From positions 7,522,117-7,586,116 of the forward strand of contig NC_069125.1 in the NCBI RefSeq assembly GCF_026914265.1: 64,000 nt of DNA. The letters run 5' to 3'. The position numbers were made by a program, and so were the translations under genes. Under the pieces are notes generated by a model. The model was given only the letters and a program-made list of their open reading frames with translations, was not told where the DNA came from and did no database searches. Positions 59,901-64,000 of this stretch are shown here, piece by piece. The stretch is from Mya arenaria (Eukaryota; Mollusca; Bivalvia; Myida; Myidae). Every line of letters starts with the position of its first letter. Position 1 is the first letter of the stretch.

Positions 59901-62900
59901 GGACAATGTGCATTTCTGAACAATGTGCTTGAAGCATGGAGCAAAATAAAACAAGTTTACGATCTAAATAAAATAAAAATAGCCAAAACAGTTATATGGA
60001 ATAACAAAAACGTCCAAAACCTAGGAAACACACTTTTCTACAAACATTGGTATGAAAAGGGTATAAAACTTTTTGAACACATTTTCGATTATAGAACCAA
60101 TAATTTTTATGTTTTTAATGAAATTGAATATCTATACGGCATAGTAAACACCGATTTCATAAGATATCAGACCCTCATTAAATCTATTTCTGCAGAAACG
60201 AAACAACAGCTGATAAAAGATGGAATTAACCACATAAACGGCACGTCGCTTCGAGAAAAAATGGTAGAATCTAGGCAAAGAAATAATATCCTGTACTTAA
60301 TATTGAACAAAGCAACAATTTCATCGCCAGCTTCAGAATTAAAATGGAATGAAGCCCTGGAAGAAAACATTGAGTGGAAAAAAATATACTGTAATATATA
60401 CATATCTACAATAGATACTACGTTACGTAGCTTTTACTACAAATTTCTTTTAAGGACAATACCAACCAACAAACTGCTTTTTAAATTGAAACTTGTCGAT
60501 TGTAGCTTATGTACATTCTGTAACTCGGGTATTGAATCTATTGAACATTTATACTGGGAATGTTACAAGACACAACAATTATGGAATAAATTAAACAACT
60601 TCATAGCTTCAACAACAATTAACATAATTATAGGTAAACGCGAAGCTTTATTGGGAACAGTGACAAAAAACAAATACAACAACATATGCAACTTTCTTAT
60701 TATTCTTATGAAATTTTATATACATTCAACCAAGTATAATAAAAGAACACTATCCTTTGATGCATACTTGACGTATTTGAGATTAAGGATTAAAATAGAA
60801 GAACAAATTGCGTTGAACAATGACAAACTTGAAACCCACAACAAAAAATGGGAAGTACTTAAACATACAATATCATTTAACAATAAAAAGACACAATTAG
60901 CCATACAAAGAACTCTTAGACTTAAAAAAAACAACAACAACATTAATGGAATCTAATACAGGGGACACCGATCGTATAAACATGATACGATCGGGTGTGT
61001 ATGAAATGTGTATGTGTGCGTGCGTGTGTGCGTGTGTGGGAGCGAGTGTTTGTGCGTGTGCATGTGTGAGAGCATTATTGTTTCTGAATATATGTATTTC
61101 CTATCAACATAAATAGATATGTTGTATATGTTGAGAATTTAAAACTGTACTGATATATGTATCTATGTGAAAAATAAATGAGAGAAAAAAAAAAAAGAAC
61201 TTTAAAATGAGTATACTAGACTCCCTCTCCCTCCCTCCCCCACTCCCCTCCCCTCCCCTTAATAACTGACGCTGATCGGTGCCGTTCTTGTGGGATGGGT
61301 ATTATATAAAATAAAATCCGACTTTTTAAGACTCCAGTTTGAAGTTAGGGAGCTCTCATTTAGATTTAATTACGTTAGCGTTACTCACTATTCTATTCTT
61401 GATTTCATCATAATCTAAAAGTTTCAAGTTAGCCTTTAAAACACAAAACAGCTCAGTATTCTAGTTGTTATTATGGTCATCATTTTTGACGATGATTACG
61501 TTACTTAGCAACGACGGCATTTTGTTATTGTGATAACATCATTTTTGACGATGATTACGTTACTTAGCAACGACAGCATTTTGTTATTGCGATGACATAA
61601 TTTTTGACGATGATTACGTTACTTAGCAACGACAGCATTTTGTTATTGTGATGACATCATTTTTGACGTTGAGTACGTTACGTAGCAACGACGGCATTTT
61701 GTAATTGTGATGTCATCATTTCTTTACGTTGAGTACGTTACGTAGCAACTACGGCATTTTGTTATCGTGATGTCATCATTTCCGACCTTGGGTACGTAAC
61801 GTAGTAATGACGCCATTTTTTATTGTGATGTCGTCATTGTTGACGTTGTGTACGTTACGCAGTAACGACATCATACTTTAATGTGGCCCTTGTTATGATT
61901 TTTGACGTTGTGTACGTTACGTTAAGTAGCAAAGACGCCATTTTGTTATTGATTTGTCCAAATAAACATAAAATGAAACCGGCTACAAAATAATTACTAG
62001 TTCTGTGCGTTACGTAGTATAGCGCAGAATTTTTGTCTTAACATTTTGGCGCGCAAATATTAGTGCGCGGTTTAATCGGGTGTAAAAGTCAGGTGACCAA
62101 TGGCTATTGGTCGGCGGTTTAGGCGGGATAATGGTCGTGGCGATTAGTTCTATGCTCGACAGCGATCTGAACGGTCAACTTTTCAGGCAATCAGGTTCAA
62201 GTTTATGTTGTTTTACAATATTATCGCCGGCAAAGGTGTTTGTTATTTGTAAAAGAAGTGTTCAGACTAGCATAAACCCATGTTATATTGTATATAAATA
62301 TGAATGTGATCCTTTTCAAGCGGAGAAAATTCTACTTTTGTCATAAATAGATAATGCTCTTGATGTGGCGAGACAATTGAGTATACAGTTTGAACATTTG
62401 CAATAACAGACTTTCTGAACGGTATGAAATAAGATCTATTGTTATAACATAATTATAACCTTTAATATTATTATGCACAGAAACAAATTGGTATGACGTG
62501 ATATATGAAACATGTTTAATTCCGGACTAACGTGTCGGTTCAAGGTTTAATATATTCTAAAGTGGTGTTCTAAGTAAATCCAAAGCCGTCCACGCTTCAA
62601 CTATTTAATGGAGTGAAGATATCGATATCAAGAGTAGTATAATATGACGTACTCTGAAAATGCAGAAATAACAATCTTAAGCATAATATAAAGAATTAAT
62701 ACATAGAAAATCACATATATTATCCATAGAAATAAGTTAATGACTAGGTCCTAACAACTATTCAACTCAATTGAATAGTTTAGCTGAGACAATCTAGTGG
62801 CCGTGATCATTGCTAAAATACACAGAAAACTATAAAACACATAAAACACAAGACTAACACAGCAGCAACACATTTTACATCCCGATTATGGATCAAGTAT

Positions 62901-63286
62901 TCTGTCTTTAACTTTAACTCTGCTCTCTTCATCACCCACACTGTGCCCGTGTATGTCTGTCTGGATGTAAACATAAGGTGATTAGTGCCATGAATACACA
63001 ATATACATTTATATGCCGCCATGTTGAATTGTAAAACAATGTCAGCACTGAAGAGGAAGACAATTTCCGCTTCTGTCTACTTAATACTGAGAAATACTCA
63101 ACCCGTTGTCTTTCATTCAGCTGCCACTACGCAAAGGCTCGGTGTAACCACCAGAGACGTCCGGATGAATATCCGCGTGTAGAGATCGCCAACCACGGCG
63201 CATGCGCAGACACCACCACTCTTGCAGTTGACACGATGACATCAGCAATGCCAATTGTCACCGCATCACCGATGCCCGATGCTCAG
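53937..63286 (+). CDS. Secreted Kazal-domain protein (3' end uncertain)
   Basis: Exons: 53937-53979 (signal peptide MCAKSVLVCLVFVV), 55969-56059, 57926-58027 and 63121-63286. Junction codons match in phases 1, 2 and 2. The mature protein begins near KHGDDGCEGVSC, followed by a Kazal domain with six cysteines: LCRAINEIRCG, QICGTNGHTYPD, HCHYAKARCNH and VEIANHGAC. CGTNGHTY is the family's signature. A Thr-rich tail (ADTTTLAVDTMTSAMP) follows. Exon 4 either ends at CAG|GTTATT (63286) with more exons beyond, or reads on to a stop at 63370. The intron inside the Kazal domain is in phase 2, at the same place as in the lectin-Kazal gene. Kazal proteins usually inhibit serine proteases outside the cell; target not predictable. 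The first exon lies 546 bp from the first exon of the second lectin gene, head to head, so they may share a promoter region. Confidence 0.8.
54118..54282. mobile_element. 165-bp pogo-like MITE
   Basis: Ends CAGTCGAAACTCGCTATGTC and GACATAGCGAAGCTTTACTG are inverted repeats flanked by TA (54116-54117, 54283-54284). Inner words TTTCGATAT and TATCTCGAA are repeated. Kazal gene intron 1. Confidence 0.85.
54641..55196. mobile_element. TIR element containing a SINE
   Basis: Ends CCGATTGTTCAGAGCTTTGT and ACAAAGTTCTGAACAATCGG are near-perfect inverted repeats, continuing into TTAAAAGTTAACAAC / GTTGTTAACTTTAA. The SINE at 54815-55012 sits inside. Confidence 0.75.
54815..55012 (-). repeat. tRNA-derived SINE with tandemly repeated A-box, minus strand
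   Basis: Same family as 39665-39822 (GGTTCGATTCCCGGC B-box in reverse). At its 5' end the 13-mer TTAGCGCAGTGGT is repeated about five times (54955-55012), giving several A-box-like segments in a row. Confidence 0.8.
55285..55764. mobile_element. 480-bp MITE with TIRs over 100 bp
   Basis: The left arm starts CAGTGTGTGTAAACCACGTG and runs through GCTACGTCGGAAGGCATTAT. The right arm is its inverse, ending CACTTGGTATACACACACTG. The ORF at 55408-55662 lies inside and is not supported. Kazal gene intron 1. Confidence 0.8.
55829..55909 (+). pseudogene. Decayed duplicate of Kazal-gene exon 2
   Basis: After the same acceptor context (CAATGATTACAG) as the real exon at 55969, this stretch reads ANVKHVDDWSEETRCP, against ANAKHGDDGCEGVSCP. 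It runs into TAA after 27 codons and lacks a donor. It lies exactly 140 bp upstream of the real exon; the preceding 15 bp are also shared. Confidence 0.65.
56567..56670. mobile_element. Pogo-like element end (fragment)
   Basis: TACAGTAAAACCTTTCTATT followed by CAGGCCACCTATGGGACT resembles the left end of pogo/Tigger MITEs. No matching right end was found. Kazal gene intron 2. Confidence 0.35.
56801..57785 (+). repeat. 76-bp minisatellite with an internal hairpin
   Basis: Twelve full units and one shortened unit start at 56801 and repeat every 76 bp (GTCACACTTAAGATACATGC ... GGCTAGGTTTGTTCAGCCGT). Most units contain ATGCTGC, a 13-base loop and GCAGCAT, a 7-bp stem. Units are almost identical, so expansion is recent. 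It lies in intron 2 of the Kazal gene and ends 140 bp before exon 3. Confidence 0.93.
57926..58027 (+). other. Kazal exon 3 (first half of the Kazal domain)
   Basis: Acceptor CACATTTCAG and donor ATCA|GTAAGT border 102 bp coding DQLCRAINEIRCG to GTNGHTYPD. Listed separately because the neighbouring array and LINE make this exon easy to miss. Confidence 0.85.
59268..60956 (+). CDS. LINE ORF2, C-terminal part
   Basis: Open frame of the LINE after the FADD motif: thumb/connection region, then the C-terminal CxxC...H...C segment and a Lys/Asn-rich end. Not a host gene; the copy lacks its 5' half and cannot move on its own. Confidence 0.85.
   Translation: MIKSLESFSKCSGLNLNINKCIILRVGTLKNTTIKLCQSKSFIWTSEYATALGITFYNNKQQTIDTNINKKLNELHKTLKQWKHRKLTLLGKVTVVKTYALPKIIYPFTVLANPSKPVIENVKRANFKFIWDGKPDKIKRQILYQNYEYGGLKLTNIEHFLDSIKALWVKRYLDDNNKSQWKIFFKNKLKAHGNQLIFECEMDKYFIDKVSGQCAFLNNVLEAWSKIKQVYDLNKIKIAKTVIWNNKNVQNLGNTLFYKHWYEKGIKLFEHIFDYRTNNFYVFNEIEYLYGIVNTDFIRYQTLIKSISAETKQQLIKDGINHINGTSLREKMVESRQRNNILYLILNKATISSPASELKWNEALEENIEWKKIYCNIYISTIDTTLRSFYYKFLLRTIPTNKLLFKLKLVDCSLCTFCNSGIESIEHLYWECYKTQQLWNKLNNFIASTTINIIIGKREALLGTVTKNKYNNICNFLIILMKFYIHSTKYNKRTLSFDAYLTYLRLRIKIEEQIALNNDKLETHNKKWEVLKHTISFNNKKTQLAIQRTLRLKKNNNNINGI
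60957..61194 (+). other. LINE 3' UTR with hairpin and GT-rich tract
   Basis: ACACCGATCGTAT and ATACGATCGGGTGT form a 12-14-bp stem just after the ORF stop, followed by a TGTGCGTG-rich tract and the A-tail. A 3' UTR stem is common in LINEs recognised by structure and may be the RT's template signal (inference). Confidence 0.6.
61480..61945 (+). repeat. Degenerating tandem repeat, unit about 59 bp
   Basis: Eight units contain GATTACGTTACTTAGCAACG, CGGCATTTTGTTATTGTGAT and GACATCATTTTTGACG. Early units are nearly identical; later ones drift (AGTAATGACGCC, AAGTAGCAAAGACGCC). Many units carry TGACG and TTACGTA words. Confidence 0.8.
62040..62130. promoter_or_regulatory. E2F/CCAAT-like block in Kazal intron 3
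   Basis: TTTGGCGCGCAAA at 62045-62057 contains overlapping E2F-type sites on both strands. Forty bases on, CCAATGGCTATTGG (62097-62110) is an inverted pair of CCAAT boxes, followed by GGCGGTTTAGGCGGG. This is promoter-like in otherwise AT-rich intron sequence, but no gene was recognised after it. Confidence 0.3.
62350..63120. other. Intron stretch with no recognised feature
   Basis: AT-rich intron sequence before Kazal exon 4; short ORFs on both strands have no domain. Confidence 0.35.
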
Positions 63287-63424
63287 GTTATTTGCTCATT
63301 ACCTACTAGTGATTCCATCCTATGTCCATGTAATACGTTTTATAGGTTAGCTATCTTCGGTTGCATATAGATGAAACGTGTGATTTGTTTATCTGGCCCC
63401 TGGCCAAGACTTACAAACTCATTC

Positions 63425-63545
63425 TCATGACTTATTTTTTCGTTCACACGACTTTATTATCTTTAAGTCGTGGCCACGACATACTTATTTGTGGGAACAA
63501 TATTGTAAGTCGTGACAACGACATAACTAAGTCGTGGCCACTTTA
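63425..63545. repeat. AAGTCGTGGCCACGAC-type repeat
   Basis: AAGTCGTGGCCACGACATA at about 63463, AAGTCGTGACAACGACATAA at about 63508 and AAGTCGTGGCCAC at about 63529: three variants of a short palindrome-rich word. Confidence 0.6.
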
Positions 63546-64000
63546 TAATATATATGTGGTATCTTTCGGTACTGGTACCCAGCTAGTAGATTAGTCCAAG
63601 GGAGATAACCGGGAACCAGGACCTGGAAAGATAGGAGACGAATCCGAGGCATGAGGTCAGGAGCATGCTTGCTGTAGTTGAAGGTAAAACGCCAATTTCT
63701 AAGACGAATATACGGGTTATGCAGATACCTTAAGGAGAGGTAATTGCCCTAAATGAGCTATGCTAATTGGTATATTAAAGTAAGTTGAAAAATACCACAT
63801 ATATGCTAAGATGGTAGGATGAGTAGTATAGGTGTCCGCCTCGTACTCAAGAGGTGGGTTCTAAGTTCACCAAAAGGCACGGTTTGATTATTTTACCATA
63901 AAGGATACCAGTTTTGGTTTCTTTCAAGAAGACGGACTCGAGCATTTTACAAATAACTTGTTGACAGTGTTGCACCTAACATCACTGCCAACGAAAAGTC
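63546..64000. other. Right edge of the window; weak tRNA-like block
   Basis: GAGTAGTATAGGTGTCCGCC and GGTGGGTTCTAAGTTCACC at 63820-63875 loosely resemble the A- and B-boxes of a tRNA-derived SINE. Nothing else recognised. Confidence 0.25.

Larger units (their letters stand above)
58185..61208 (+). mobile_element. 5'-truncated L1-like LINE with 14-bp target duplication
   Basis: AAGAACTTTAAAAT occurs directly before (58185-58198) and after (61195-61208) the insert, whose 3' end is AATAAATGAGAG plus an A-run. Coding starts in the middle of ORF2; the endonuclease part is missing. Reverse transcriptase blocks are clear: MKNNKSPGSDGLTAEFY, NWRPISLLNTEYKI, FFADFQKAFDSVDH, GVRQGCPL and SLFADDATYF. 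After the RT comes a Cys/His segment (CSLCTFCN...IEHLYWEC). One nonsense codon follows AEFY at 58565 and one frame change lies near 59105-59150; the last 562 codons (to 60956) are open. The intact target duplication points to a fairly recent insertion, in intron 3 of the Kazal gene. Confidence 0.92.

Noticed and set aside
58292-60956. Host genes in the long plus-strand ORFs
   Set aside because: Reverse transcriptase motifs, an A-tail and 14-bp target duplications show that this is a LINE.

Overview
The window looks like nuclear DNA of a mollusc, most likely a bivalve. It is AT-rich, with small exons in large introns, many MITEs, tRNA-derived SINEs and minisatellites. It also carries families that I recognise from bivalve genomes: C-type lectins, Kazal proteins, an alternative NADH dehydrogenase, and a SINE whose 3' part contains GTTAAAGAAC and CAGGGTTACATTCTGTCT. 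The lineage call is inference; nothing here proves the species. All gene models were built by hand from translated segments, GT/AG sites and matching codon phases.

Layout. 1-4.8 kb: a DNA transposon with a spliced, frame-broken gene on the minus strand, flanked by nine copies of the 10-mer CGGTAATGAC. 5-11.5 kb: repeats, including a 3.5-kb element with perfect 8-bp target duplications that carries a second, TA-flanked element inside it. 11.6-12.2 kb: ADAT2, a tRNA adenosine deaminase in one exon. 12.6-24.1 kb: an eight-exon type II (alternative) NADH dehydrogenase. Its 5.9-kb intron 6 holds a nested transposon pair, an array with seven TCAAGGTCA nuclear-receptor-type sites, and 16 tandem 103-bp copies of the acceptor and 5' half of exon 7. 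28.0-33.3 kb: a five-exon GDAP1-like GST-fold protein with a C-terminal membrane anchor.

34.9-63.3 kb holds a cluster of secreted-protein genes. On the minus strand are an eight-exon C-type lectin fused to a C-terminal Kazal domain and a six-exon simple C-type lectin with matching exon architecture. On the plus strand is a Kazal gene whose first exon lies just beyond the second lectin's first exon. The Kazal domains of the fusion gene and the plus-strand gene are split by a phase-2 intron at the same place, which suggests that the fusion arose by exon capture within this cluster. A 5'-truncated L1-like LINE with 14-bp target duplications sits in an intron of the Kazal gene.

Functionally, two neighbouring genes are mitochondrial (alternative NADH dehydrogenase in the inner membrane, GDAP1-like protein probably in the outer membrane). 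ADAT2 acts in tRNA wobble editing. The lectin/Kazal cluster is probably innate-immune or mucosal. No LTR or virus-like element was recognised.
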